Below are positions 19,297 through 27,555 of a DNA stretch of 64,000 nucleotides, piece after piece. This stretch comes from JADCRZ01 sp037718865 (GTDB lineage: Bacteria; Bacteroidota; Bacteroidia; Chitinophagales; Chitinophagaceae). The translations under genes and the position numbers were made by a program. The notes below the pieces were generated by a model that saw only the letters and a program-made list of their open reading frames with translations, was not told the DNA's origin and did no database searches. Where the stretch lies: positions 186,001-250,000 of the forward strand of contig JBBJMP010000003.1 of assembly GCA_037718865.1 (NCBI GenBank). Reading direction: 5' to 3'. Each line of letters begins with the position of its first letter. Position 1 is the stretch's first letter.

Positions 19297-19318
19297 TGAA
19301 AATTCTAAAAACTAACGA

Positions 19319-20592
19319 ATGAATAAAATTGTCTTCTCTCTAATCATCTTATCCTTTCTATACAGTTGTAACGAAGCTGGCAAAACTACTACAGGTGAAA
19401 TAAGTCAATTATTTTTTAATGGAAATATTATTGCAATGGAGTCGGATAAGCCTGTTTATGCAGAAGCAGTCGTGGAGCAGAATGGCAAAATTGTTTTTGT
19501 AGGAAGTAAAAAGGAAGCGGAGGCACAGTTTGCAAATGCTGAGAAGATAGATATTGAAGGCAAAACTTTGCTGCCGGGATTTATAGAATTACACAGCCAT
19601 TTTGGGATGGTTGCAAATAGTATGGGCCAGGTAGATTTAAATCCGCCACCCGTTGGCACTGTTACCAGCATTGCAGACGTGATGGAAAAAATAAAAAAAT
19701 ATAAGGATGATAATAAAATTGCCGATGGCGAATGGATTTTTGGTTGGGGATACGATGAAAGTCAGATTAAAGAAAAACGTCATCCTAACAAAATGGAAAT
19801 AGATGCTGTGCTGCCAAACAATCCTGTTTATTTGCAACACACCAGCGGGCACATGGGAGTAGCCAACTCAATGGCACTAAAAAAATTAAATGTAACGGCT
19901 GCCTCGCTAAATCCAGAAGGTGGAAATATAGACAGGCTTTCCAGTTCTAAAGAGCCTTCCGGTTTGGTGCAGGAAACTGCTATGTATGCTTTTGTAGGAA
20001 ATATGATGAAAATTTTGGCAGCTAAACAAGCATTATTTTTTGATAAAACGCAGGAATACTACGCCAAAAATGGTGTTACTACTGCGCAGGATGGTATGAC
20101 AGACCGCAACGCTATACAGTTTTTTCAATCGCAGGCAGATGCGGGGAAACTAAAAATAGACCTTATAGCTTTAGCTGGTTTTAGTGATTTGGGAAAAAAT
20201 TTAAATGACACATCTTTACACTGGAAAACGTATAAGAATGGATTTAAAGTGCAAGGCACTAAAATAATTGCCGATGGTTCGCCACAAGGCAAAACAGCTT
20301 ATTTTACTAAACCTTTTTTAACACCTGTGCCAGGATGTAGCCACGATTGCAGAGGGCTTCCGAGTCTCTCACAAAGTGAAGAGCTACACCCTACCAGGCA
20401 TTGAAGGCAATAACTATCAATGCCGCTTATGAGTTTTATTAGCAAGATATCAAGGGTTCGTTGGCCAATGGAAAATTAGCTGATTTTGTAATTTTAGATA
20501 AAAATCCATTGACTGTAAATGCGATGGATATTAAGAATATTCAAGTAATGGAAACCATCAAAAATGGTAAGACAGTTTATAGAAAAAAATAA
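19319..20592 (+). pseudogene. YtcJ-like metal-dependent amidohydrolase, internally deleted
   Basis: The N-terminal 345 residues are well preserved: lipoprotein-like start (SFLYSC), LLPGFIELHSHFGM metal motif (about 84-97), HTSGHMGVANS and IADGSPQGKTAYFTKPFL. After PGCSHDCRGLPS the frame runs into unrelated sequence and stops at 20404. The C-terminal end of the family resumes at about 20396 as ALKAITINAAYEFY, followed by an in-frame TAG (20440-20442) and then DIKGSLANGKLADFVILDKNPLTV to 20592. So around 100 or more residues, including later metal ligands, are deleted. YtcJ-type proteins are amidohydrolases of varied substrate. Confidence 0.85.
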
Positions 20593-20613
20593 TTAATCAC
20601 CCAAAAAAAATAT

Positions 20614-21384
20614 ATGAATTATTCAAAGTTGTTTGACTTAAAAGGAAAAACCGCCATAGTCACAGGTGGTGCAAACGGAATAGGAAAAGCAACAGCAATT
20701 CTTCTTGCCAAAGCTGGCGCAAACATTGCCATTGGCGATTTTAAGATGGAAGATGCAGAAAAAGCAGCCAAAAAAATTGAAGCATTAGATGTAAAAGCAA
20801 TCGCCGTATCCTGTAATGTTTTAAAAGATGAAGACCTGGTAAATTTGGTTGATACTACTGTGAAAGAATTGGGCGGTATACATATCCTGATAAACAATGC
20901 TGGCGGTGGTGGCGGTCGTGAAAATCCGTTTAAAATTTCGGTGAGTGATTTCAAGAGAGATTTTGAACTGAATGTTTTTAGTGCCTAGAGGTTATGTCAA
21001 TTATGCGTACCCCACATGAAGAAAGCAGGCTATGGCTCTATAGTTATTACTACCTCTATGTCGAGTATTAACAAAAGCCCCAACATGAGTGGTTATGCGG
21101 CATCTAAAGCATCTGTTAATCACATGGCGGCTAACCTGGCACACGATTTTGGCCCGGAAGTAAGAATAAATTGTGTAGGACCTGGAGCAACAAGAACCGC
21201 AGCACTGGAAACTGTGTTGACACCAGAAATAGAAAAGACTATGTTAGCCCACACTCCAATTAAACGTCTGGGAACTGCTGATGATATCGCTGGTGCAATG
21301 CTTTATTTTGCATCGCCAATTTCTGAATGGGTAAGTGGGCAGACCATCTTTGTAAACGGCGACGGGGAACAAACTTTAGAGTAA
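20614..21384 (+). pseudogene. Short-chain dehydrogenase/reductase with one in-frame amber stop
   Basis: One continuous frame encodes a full classical SDR of 256 residues: TGGANGIG NAD(P)-binding motif (about 17-24), NNAGGGGG, catalytic Ser region TTSMSSI and YAASK (Tyr-x-x-x-Lys), and a C-terminal VSGQTIFVNGDGE. The only lesion is TAG at 20986-20988, read as NVFSA-stop-RLCQLCVPHMKK, where the family usually has a Phe or Trp. A single base change, or a sequencing error, would restore the gene. It is most like hydroxysteroid or glucose-type dehydrogenases. It starts 21 bp after the amidohydrolase remnant, so they were probably one operon. Confidence 0.85.
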
Positions 21385-21422
21385 TTCGATGAAAGGGAAA
21401 ACATCTTGCGATCTAGGAAGAG

Positions 21423-21679
21423 TTAGACAATGTGTCGGGCTTCTAATACTTGATCAATGAGTACATCTATGCGGCTTAGGAAAATACTGGCAACAGACGT
21501 AATATGATGTATAGGTTGATCGGTTTTTATGCGCTCTTCCAATCCGGATACATATGCTTCTATCACTTTTTCATGATCCTGCGGTCAAAGACATCCAGCC
21601 AAATGCTTTGGCCCAAATCATTTATGCTTTTTATCTTATTCGTTTCCATAATTTTTATATTAACTTCCTGCTTTTTCAT
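21423..21679 (-). pseudogene. Transaldolase remnant (internal deletion)
   Basis: The minus strand starts MKKQEVNIKIMETNKIKSINDLGQ and continues SIWLDVFDRRIM before a stop at about 21565. It resumes in another frame as EAYVSGLEERIKTDQPIHHITSV and ASIFLSRIDVLIDQ, ending at 21423. The first part is the start of bacterial transaldolase (LGQSIWxD). The second is a later segment that follows the catalytic lysine in the family (AYIxGLERR, SVASFFxSRID). About 150 residues, including the Schiff-base lysine, are missing. Not functional. Confidence 0.7.
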
Positions 21680-21744
21680 ATTACTATCGATTTAAAGAGG
21701 AGTATTAATAGTTAAAAAGGTGAAAACCTTTTATTTACATTCAT

Positions 21745-22416
21745 CTAAAATTCTTCTTTAATGATTGAATTTATAGGTACCTGTAAATTGATTAAGTGCT
21801 TTTCAACTGCGTCCATCATTGGTTTAGGTCCACATATATAAAACCTCTGGTCTATGTTAGTTATATGTTTCAAAAGGAGATCTTCTGTTATATATCCACG
21901 CACATATTCCCGTGTTATTTCATCTGATAAAATGTTGATGAAATTTGCTGCTAATAGTTCTTTCAAATATCGATCAAGAATTATATCACCCTTAGTTTTA
22001 TTTGCGAAGATGAGTTTGTTATTACCTATTTGGCTTGTACGCTGAAGCTGCCTGAAAATTGAAATAAACGGTGTTACTCCTGCACCTCCCGCAATAAATA
22101 TACCTTCACCTTTATAAGCAATTGCACCAAATACTTCATGTAATATCAACTCATCATTTTCTTTTAGTTGCAGAAGCTCGTTAGTAACTCCCTGGTGAGC
22201 AGGATAGGTTTTAATGATAAACTCCAGATAACTATCATTGGGCAACGAGGTGAAAGTAAAAGGTCTTTTTTCATTCCGCCATCCTTCTTTATTTATAGCT
22301 ATTTCTGTAGCCTGCCCCGGTACGAAAGTATATTGCAAGGGCTTTTCAGTTACGATCTGCAATACATTATGAGTAACTTTTTCAATTGATTTAATTTTAA
22401 CGTTATGTTGTTCCAT
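21745..22416 (-). CDS. Ferredoxin-NADP reductase-type flavoprotein
   Basis: A 223-residue FAD/NAD(P)H oxidoreductase. The FAD domain carries RPFTFTS (about residues 47-53), the nucleotide domain GGAGVTPFISIFRQL (about 109-123), and the C-terminus has FYICGPKPMMDAVEKHL. No 2Fe-2S domain is fused, so it is the reductase module alone. It probably supplies electrons to a separate ferredoxin, such as the 2Fe-2S protein at 31457-31807, or to the haem proteins of this island. It is the last intact gene at the left end of the redox island. Confidence 0.88.
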   Translation of the reverse strand: MEQHNVKIKSIEKVTHNVLQIVTEKPLQYTFVPGQATEIAINKEGWRNEKRPFTFTSLPNDSYLEFIIKTYPAHQGVTNELLQLKENDELILHEVFGAIAYKGEGIFIAGGAGVTPFISIFRQLQRTSQIGNNKLIFANKTKGDIILDRYLKELLAANFINILSDEITREYVRGYITEDLLLKHITNIDQRFYICGPKPMMDAVEKHLINLQVPINSIIKEEF

Positions 22417-22597
22417 GTCCTTAAAGATTATTGGGAGATATATCCATTCCAGCTTTTATGTTCGTCGTGATCGTATGTTCTTATACAATAGATTGAATGA
22501 CAAGAAAAAGGTTACAAAAAACTGTAGCTATTTCTCTTAATTACACTAAGTTATTTTGAATGGAATGTTTGAAAAAAGGAATTTGGAGAAGAAAGAG

Positions 22598-22679
22598 CTA
22601 ACCCTGTCTCGAGTCTAAGTACTTACTTGATGCCTGTAAGTAAATGACGAGCTTCATCCACTCTGAATTTCAGGGTTAG
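22598..22679. repeat. Nested inverted repeat in a 337-bp gap
   Basis: CTAACCCTG (22598-22606) pairs perfectly with CAGGGTTAG (22671-22679). Inside lies a second small hairpin, ACTTAC/GTAAGT around 22621-22641. The gap 22417-22753 otherwise holds nothing recognisable. It could be a structured RNA or a terminator region between the cupin gene and the reductase gene. Confidence 0.35.
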
Positions 22680-22753
22680 GAGAAACCATACAGTTTAGCG
22701 ATTATTAAACATCACTGTAAAGAGAAGGGATGGCGGGCACAATAAATAAAATG

Positions 22754-23161
22754 TTACTTTACATCTGCTATCATCATAGCCAGGGTAAGCAAAAAAAATG
22801 TTTCTTTTAAAGCAAGTACACCGTGTGGCACTTTTTTGTGAAGTGCAAGCATTTGTCCTTTTTGCAGTTCCACGGTTTCTGGCTCTGTTGTAAATCTCAT
22901 ATGCCCTTCAAGAACCTGTACACTTATAATACCATTAGCTGTATGTGTTTTTAGTTCTGCACCTTCATGCAAACCAATAAGCACAATACGCATGTTGTCC
23001 GATTTAAAAATAGTGATGGAATTACGGTCGCTTTCTTTCCATGTTGGTTCGTTGCGCACCTGCTCCATAAATTGGTTCAAATCCATTGTAATTAAGGAAG
23101 CATTCAACATGCGGTCACCTTCGGGACGTTGCGGGGTAGCTTCGTTTGACTTATTTCCCAT
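22754..23161 (-). CDS. Cupin-domain protein
   Basis: A 135-residue single-domain cupin: the first cupin motif is around GLHEGAELKTHTANG with a terminal H, the second is GQMLALHKKVPHGVLALKET. No signal peptide. An N-terminal basic extension (NKSNEATPQRPEGDRM) precedes a segment with an invariant-looking Trp. Such proteins are often metal-binding sensors or small oxygenase-like proteins. It sits in the redox/NO-response island beside a PRPP-synthetase-annotated small protein and Rrf2. Substrate unknown. Confidence 0.75.
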   Translation of the reverse strand: MGNKSNEATPQRPEGDRMLNASLITMDLNQFMEQVRNEPTWKESDRNSITIFKSDNMRIVLIGLHEGAELKTHTANGIISVQVLEGHMRFTTEPETVELQKGQMLALHKKVPHGVLALKETFFLLTLAMMIADVK

Positions 23162-23204
23162 GTACTTTTTTTATGTAGAATTTGTTGTTATTAAATGATA
23201 AACT

Positions 23205-23512
23205 TCAGCGATGCCGATGCAATTTCTCTACCAACTTAGCCGAGGCTTCATCCGAATAAATACCATAAGCATTTACCAGTAATCCCTCACGTTATATTTT
23301 ACTGAGGAAATAGCATACAGTACAGCTTCATCATCAGGGTCGGATTCTCCTTCAAAACTATAAGCCCTGTCAATCTCAAAATCATCGGGCGATAGTACCG
23401 TATGGGTTTGATGACAAACAATACATTCCTGCTGAATATTGAAGTCAAGGTCGTACCCTTCTTCTTTCAAACCATTGATGGTTTGTGATAATGTACCATA
23501 ACTTGTTTTCAT
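23205..23512 (-). pseudogene. Small Bacteroidota protein of the 'PRPP synthetase'-labelled family, frameshifted
   Basis: It starts MKTSYGTLSQTINGLKEEGYD and has a CxxC pair (QECIVCHQ) and the DDFEIDRAYSFEG...DDEAVLYAISS block typical of a roughly 100-residue Bacteroidota family (often mislabelled as phosphoribosylpyrophosphate synthetase). The frame stops at 23273 after VRDYW. The next frame reads GLLVNAYGIYSDEASAKLVE and then KLHRHR to a stop at 23205, which is the expected C-terminus. A 1-nt shift near 23285 therefore separates the ends. Function unknown. It starts 2 bp after the Rrf2 stop, so it belongs to that operon. Confidence 0.65.
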
Positions 23513-23514
23513 AA

Positions 23515-23946
23515 TTATCCAATTAAATATGCTAATCCATTAGTTACAGGGTCGCAAAGGTCTTTCACCTTCTTTTCGCGAAATAATTTCTCAATCATAT
23601 CGCGAGCTATTTTATACTCGTTGTGAATGGGGCAGGGATGCAATGCGGAACATTTACTTAAACCCAATCCACATTCTTTAAAAACCTGTTTGCCTTCTAT
23701 CGTTTCTACAATATTGCTGATTGGCTGATTTTGTTGTACCTTATTAATAAAGAACCCACCGGAAGGGCCTTTCACGCTGTTGATTAAACCCTGTCGGGCT
23801 AATATTTGTAAAATCTTACCCACTGTATGTTCACTTGCGTTGATGTGCTCTGCAATTTCTTTGATTCCCGCTTTTCCGCCCTGCTCACTTTTTGATGCAA
23901 GATAGATAACTGACTTAATAGCTGTTTTACACGTATAGCTCAACAT
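23515..23946 (-). CDS. Rrf2-family redox/NO-sensing regulator (NsrR/IscR-like), copy 1
   Basis: A 143-residue Rrf2 protein: N-terminal winged helix (MLSYTCKTAIKSVIYLAS, HTVGKILQILARQGLINSVKGPSGGF) and a three-cysteine cluster loop CGLGLSKCSALHPCPIH (about 92-108), expected to bind an Fe-S cluster. In NsrR and IscR that cluster senses NO or Fe-S status. It lies 3 bp after the DUF59 gene and within the Fe-S/NO island, so it probably controls this operon. A related second copy is at 37611-38045. Confidence 0.9.
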   Translation of the reverse strand: MLSYTCKTAIKSVIYLASKSEQGGKAGIKEIAEHINASEHTVGKILQILARQGLINSVKGPSGGFFINKVQQNQPISNIVETIEGKQVFKECGLGLSKCSALHPCPIHNEYKIARDMIEKLFREKKVKDLCDPVTNGLAYLIG

Positions 23947-23949
23947 AAG

Positions 23950-24273
23950 TTAGTGATTTAAAAATTCCTGACCTCCAGGAGAAATACGGTCTGAACTCCA
24001 GGGTGGATCAAATGTGAGATTTACATTCACCTGATACTCTTTGAAGGCATTGGCAAGCGATTGTGTTACGCCATTTGTAATGCTTTCACCCATCGGGCAA
24101 AACTGTGTGGTGAGTGTTATGCTTGCTTCAATCCTCTTTTCGTCTTCGATGAAATCTATCTGGTAAATCAGCCCAAGATCCACCACGTTCAATCCAATTT
24201 CAGGATCATATACATTGTACAAACCTGCAAGCGCAATAGTGCATTTAATATTATTATTGGTTATTACTTCCAT
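23950..24273 (-). CDS. MIP18/DUF59-family Fe-S assembly protein (SufT/PaaD-like)
   Basis: About 107 residues from the ATG at 24273 (MEVITNNN), chosen over an upstream in-frame start at 24336 that would overlap the preceding gene by more than 80 bp. The DUF59 core is evident: LYNVYDPEIGLNVVDLGLIY, then TTQFCPMGESI with the conserved cysteine, and PPWSSDRISPGGQ. Family members help insert or mature Fe-S clusters (SufT, PaaD). It overlaps the end of the upstream membrane-protein gene by 20 bp and precedes the Rrf2 gene by 3 bp, so translation is probably coupled. Confidence 0.88.
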   Translation of the reverse strand: MEVITNNNIKCTIALAGLYNVYDPEIGLNVVDLGLIYQIDFIEDEKRIEASITLTTQFCPMGESITNGVTQSLANAFKEYQVNVNLTFDPPWSSDRISPGGQEFLNH

Positions 24274-25552
24274 TATTTTTAGGTTGATGAAAAAGGGTTT
24301 TAGCAACATTGCACACATAAAATATTGCCGATGCAAGCAACGAAACAGCCCCGCTTTTTAACAGCATGTCATTTAATAAAATAATGCCGAAAATAAAAAG
24401 TATAAATCCGAGCAGGTAAAGCACTGACATGATTTGAAATAATCTTTCACTGAACAATTCTTTCGGCGCCGGCGTTTTTCCAACGGCACGTGCATGATAT
24501 ACTTTGTTCCAGACAATGAAAGGCAATGTTTTAAACGTCATACCAAAAATAATAGCGGTAATCCATCCAAAGAAAATACAAAAGCCATAGAGCAAAACCA
24601 TGTTAGCTTTTATACCTGTTGAAATAAAATAAATAACTACCAGCAAACTAAGCAACGGTAAAAACAATAAAGCTACTGATAACAACGACACTTTCATTTG
24701 CTCATCCACTTGTTTGCGGATGCGTACTTTATAAACTATGTAGCAATAGTTCGCAAACAAAATCAAAGCAACTAATACCAGTAAAAAAGGCGGGTAGTAT
24801 AACTTCGTAAATACATTAAATGTTTTCAATAATATAAAGCCAATCAATGCAGTATTTATTAAAATGTATATCCACCACAACGCGTTGGTATTGGTATATT
24901 TCGAAATCAGAAACATGGGAATAAGCCGCGAAGCAACCCCGATAATTAACAACAAAAACCATCCTGCAAAACCCATGTGTGCATGAAGCGATAAATATTC
25001 TATTGAATTATTGGGTAACCACGAAAGGGTAAAATTAAATACCAGCAACAATCCAAAGAAAGTAGTGGCAAATAACCATAGCGAAGCTGTTGCTACGAAC
25101 CATGCATACACATCATGCCTTTTGCTTTCATAGATGCTGCTGATGACATTTATCAAATAACATACAACCGCTGCATTTACTAAAATAGCTCCGGATTGCA
25201 ACACCCATCCGGTATGAAAAATGTAAAATCCAACTACTAAAAAGGGAATACCAATAGCAGATAGAATGAATGATAAATAACCCAACAACTCGCTTGACAA
25301 CTTTCCTTCTATCAGTACCGGAAGCAATTGGTGACTGGCACCCAAAATAATCATCGTTCCCCAGCCCAATGCCATCAGATGGGTAATGGCTAACGTTTGC
25401 GGATGAAAATAATGCTGATGAATAACATTTGTATTCATCAATAACAACACACAAGCCAATAAAAAAGACAGCGTTGCAAAAACATAAAATGGCAGCACTA
25501 CTTTGTATGAAGTTGTCATTTGTAACCGCGCATTTAAGGTAAGTGGAAACAT
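24254..25552 (-). CDS. Multi-helix NnrS/haem-copper-oxidase-like membrane protein
   Basis: A 432-residue protein with about twelve hydrophobic segments. Histidine motifs HLMALGWGTMIILGASHQLLP (helix 2 region) and SLHAHMGFAGWFLLL (about 180) resemble those of CcoN-type haem-copper oxidases and of the NnrS family. The CuB His-His pair and active-site Tyr of a true oxidase are not apparent. In many Bacteroidota it is labelled cytochrome-c oxidase subunit I-like. The ATG at 25552 follows directly on the preceding TGA. Its neighbours (DUF1858/DUF2249, DUF59, Rrf2) fit a role in NO metabolism or detoxification. The enzymatic role is not established. Confidence 0.75.
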   Translation of the reverse strand: MFPLTLNARLQMTTSYKVVLPFYVFATLSFLLACVLLLMNTNVIHQHYFHPQTLAITHLMALGWGTMIILGASHQLLPVLIEGKLSSELLGYLSFILSAIGIPFLVVGFYIFHTGWVLQSGAILVNAAVVCYLINVISSIYESKRHDVYAWFVATASLWLFATTFFGLLLVFNFTLSWLPNNSIEYLSLHAHMGFAGWFLLLIIGVASRLIPMFLISKYTNTNALWWIYILINTALIGFILLKTFNVFTKLYYPPFLLVLVALILFANYCYIVYKVRIRKQVDEQMKVSLLSVALLFLPLLSLLVVIYFISTGIKANMVLLYGFCIFFGWITAIIFGMTFKTLPFIVWNKVYHARAVGKTPAPKELFSERLFQIMSVLYLLGFILFIFGIILLNDMLLKSGAVSLLASAIFYVCNVAKTLFHQPKNNGSNNQ

Positions 25553-25553
25553 A

Positions 25554-26369
25554 TCAAATTTTCAAAATCAATAAATACACTTCGCCAACGCTCACTTCTT
25601 TTATACGGTAATCAAATTGACGGTCTTTCAACTCTGTAAGCAGGAAAACCGGGATACGTTTATGATGCACATATAAAGCCATACCAGCCGGAAGTTTTTC
25701 CAATGCTTCCAGAATAGTCGTCATAGGCAAAGGCATCTCTAAATGGCGAACATCTATTTGCTGCAATTTATTTTCATAACGTTCTAAAAGCTCCTCCCAA
25801 TCATTATTATCACTTGATTTAGCTTCTAACTGCACACTTCCATCTGTAGTAGTTTTATAAAAATAAGTTTCAATCAGGTCTTTTTCGCCTGTATCAGCAT
25901 AACATTCAAAACCTTGCCTTTCCAGCAATTTAATAAGCGGTGCAGGCTCGAATGTATTAATGATTTTTAGCACCTGACCTTGCTGCAATTCCTTCACCGT
26001 TTGCTGAATAAGTTTCAATGGGTCGTTGCCATCAGCTAGCATCGAACGAACATCCAGGGTAACAATATGGTTCGCTTCCAGTTCTTTTATAAATTGCGGA
26101 ACAGCCTTTTGTACTGTTGAAGTTTCTTCTTCCTCTTCTTGTGAAGTATTCACTTCAAAACCATACGGTTTTAGCTTTTCAAAAAAATCCTGCGGTGTGC
26201 AGCCGCCAATTTTTGATGCCATCGCAATACTGGTTCTGCCAGCCATCAACTTGCGCAATACAGGATTGCGCAGCTTTTTAAAATCAGGACTAAGCGTTAC
26301 AATAGCTTCCAAAACATCCGGGTGATGGTTGAGCAACGTCGCAATTTTTGTCCGGGAATTTATAAGCAT
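25554..26369 (-). CDS. DUF1858-DUF2249 protein
   Basis: A 271-residue soluble protein. The N-terminal part (TKIATLLNHHPDVLEAI...AMASKIGGC, about residues 8-60) is DUF1858-like, a helical domain often linked to hybrid-cluster and hemerythrin proteins. Two DUF2249 repeats follow, around VTLDVRSMLADGNDP...VLKIINTFEPAPLIKLLERQGF (about 100-165) and QIDVRHLEMPLPMTTILEALEKLPAG (about 205-265), TusA/SirA-like folds. An acidic linker EEEEE lies between. DUF2249 also forms the N-terminus of the Ric protein at 27556-28515, which connects them functionally. It abuts the next gene with 1 bp between. Confidence 0.8.
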   Translation of the reverse strand: MLINSRTKIATLLNHHPDVLEAIVTLSPDFKKLRNPVLRKLMAGRTSIAMASKIGGCTPQDFFEKLKPYGFEVNTSQEEEEETSTVQKAVPQFIKELEANHIVTLDVRSMLADGNDPLKLIQQTVKELQQGQVLKIINTFEPAPLIKLLERQGFECYADTGEKDLIETYFYKTTTDGSVQLEAKSSDNNDWEELLERYENKLQQIDVRHLEMPLPMTTILEALEKLPAGMALYVHHKRIPVFLLTELKDRQFDYRIKEVSVGEVYLLILKI

Positions 26370-26833
26370 CAGTTAAAATATTGATTGAACTTTTCTACGT
26401 CGTCCGTAAGTTTTTCTGTCACCTGTTTGCCTTCATCTGTAGCATTTATTTTCTTCAAATTACTTACATCTTTCAATACAGGCTCCAGCCACAAATGAAG
26501 CACTTCATGATTTGGTCCTTTCATTTTACAATCGCTAATAAGGCTATTTAATTCTTTTTGCATGTCACCTGCAAAAGCATGGTAAGCGCTTATATCTGCA
26601 TTTTATTTTGTATTAAAAGCATTTGTTTCAGTAATTAATTTTGCAGCGTGTTTGCGGGTGCTTTCATCGGTCTGCCATTTAGCGCCATTGTTTAATGCTA
26701 ATGCATCCGCATTTTCTTTACGATTGTCACCTGCCTGTTCAAGGCTTTCTTTTATAGCGATATCTTCATTTTTAAGCGCTTCATTATTTGCATTGTTGCA
26801 ACCGAAAAATAGCAGTACAAATAATAAAGGCAA
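26369..26833 (-). pseudogene. Small lipoprotein with one in-frame ochre stop
   Basis: A single frame gives a lipoprotein: hydrophobic PLLFVLLFFGC with Cys as lipid site, then a helical body LNNGAKWQTDESTRKHAAKL. TAA at 26603-26605 interrupts it. After it the frame continues NADISAYHAFAGDMQKELNS to the end at 26369, KLTDDVEKFNQYFN. The body resembles small periplasmic helical proteins next to YtfE/Ric-type genes. One base change (AAA or CAA to TAA) would explain the break. No ATG is in the right frame; TTG at 26833 or a nearby non-ATG codon starts it. Function unknown. Confidence 0.6.
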
Positions 26834-26890
26834 TACATTTCTTATGCTCGTAATTTTTATTCTTTACACTTACATTCAGCAATTAAATAT

Positions 26891-27181
26891 TTAAAACGTC
26901 TTAACGTCATTAAAATTTATCCGCCCTTCGTGGTCTAAAATAATACATGCGCTAAAGTCTTCTAAAATCGCCATCTTATGTGGTTCACTATCCTTAATTA
27001 AATAGGTATCACCCAGGCTTAAAGTCACTTGCCTGTCTGCAAAACTTATCAGTCCCTTTCCTTTTTTACAAATAATAAACGCATCAGAAGTTGCATGATG
27101 CAACGGCATTGCTTCTCCCATTTTTAAACTAACGTCAAGTACTTTATATCTGTCGTTACTATAAACTTCTTTCATTTCCAT
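26891..27181 (-). CDS. Small cupin protein
   Basis: A 96-residue single cupin. Motif 1 is around GEAMPLHHATSDAFIICKKGKG (two adjacent His), motif 2 is LSLGDTYLIKDSEPHKM. No signal peptide. It probably binds a metal ion. It lies between the small lipoprotein gene and the ric gene on the same strand. It shows little similarity to the cupin at 22754-23161. Function unknown. Confidence 0.78.
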   Translation of the reverse strand: MEMKEVYSNDRYKVLDVSLKMGEAMPLHHATSDAFIICKKGKGLISFADRQVTLSLGDTYLIKDSEPHKMAILEDFSACIILDHEGRINFNDVKTF

Positions 27182-27300
27182 ATCTCTTTTTTTTATAGAA
27201 CCTGAGTAGTATTTCTTTCAGTTGTCCTTACTCTTCATACAGGCAATAACGCCATACAAAAACATTTTGAGAACGAGGGGATTTGATATGTAATTATTAC

Positions 27301-27393
27301 TCATTCCACGACCTCTTGAACACCTCGGATAAAAAACGTTGGTCGGGATCGCATGCCACAGTTAATACACTCGTCAGTTATTTTTATTGCCAT
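27301..27393 (-). pseudogene. 4Fe-4S ferredoxin N-terminal remnant
   Basis: The minus strand reads MAIKITDECINCG, the exact opening expected of a bacterial 2x[4Fe-4S] ferredoxin. The expected ACEPECP continuation appears only in the next frame as ACDPD, and then similarity ends. The open frame stops after 30 residues at 27301. It is a fragment without the rest of its clusters. Evidence is about 17 residues long, so this is moderately secure. Confidence 0.45.
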
Positions 27394-27555
27394 TTTGTTT
27401 TCGGTATAGATAGTTTTATTCATTGTCCTTTTTTACAACCTTTATCATTTGAAAGTATTGTGCTTAGAGTTTTGAATAGTATCAACCTGGAAATCCGACA
27501 TTTATTATCACCCCAGTTTTTTTTCGATTCTAATGGACATGCCCATAGTATTGTA

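Noticed and set aside
20986..20988. Amber recoding (for example pyrrolysine) in the SDR gene
   Set aside because: Other genes nearby are broken by TAA and TGA or by frameshifts, and intact genes end in TAG; plain mutation or error is simpler.
21504..21695. Hydrophobic + strand frame that looks like a small membrane protein
   Set aside because: The opposite strand encodes transaldolase-like segments, so this frame is a shadow.
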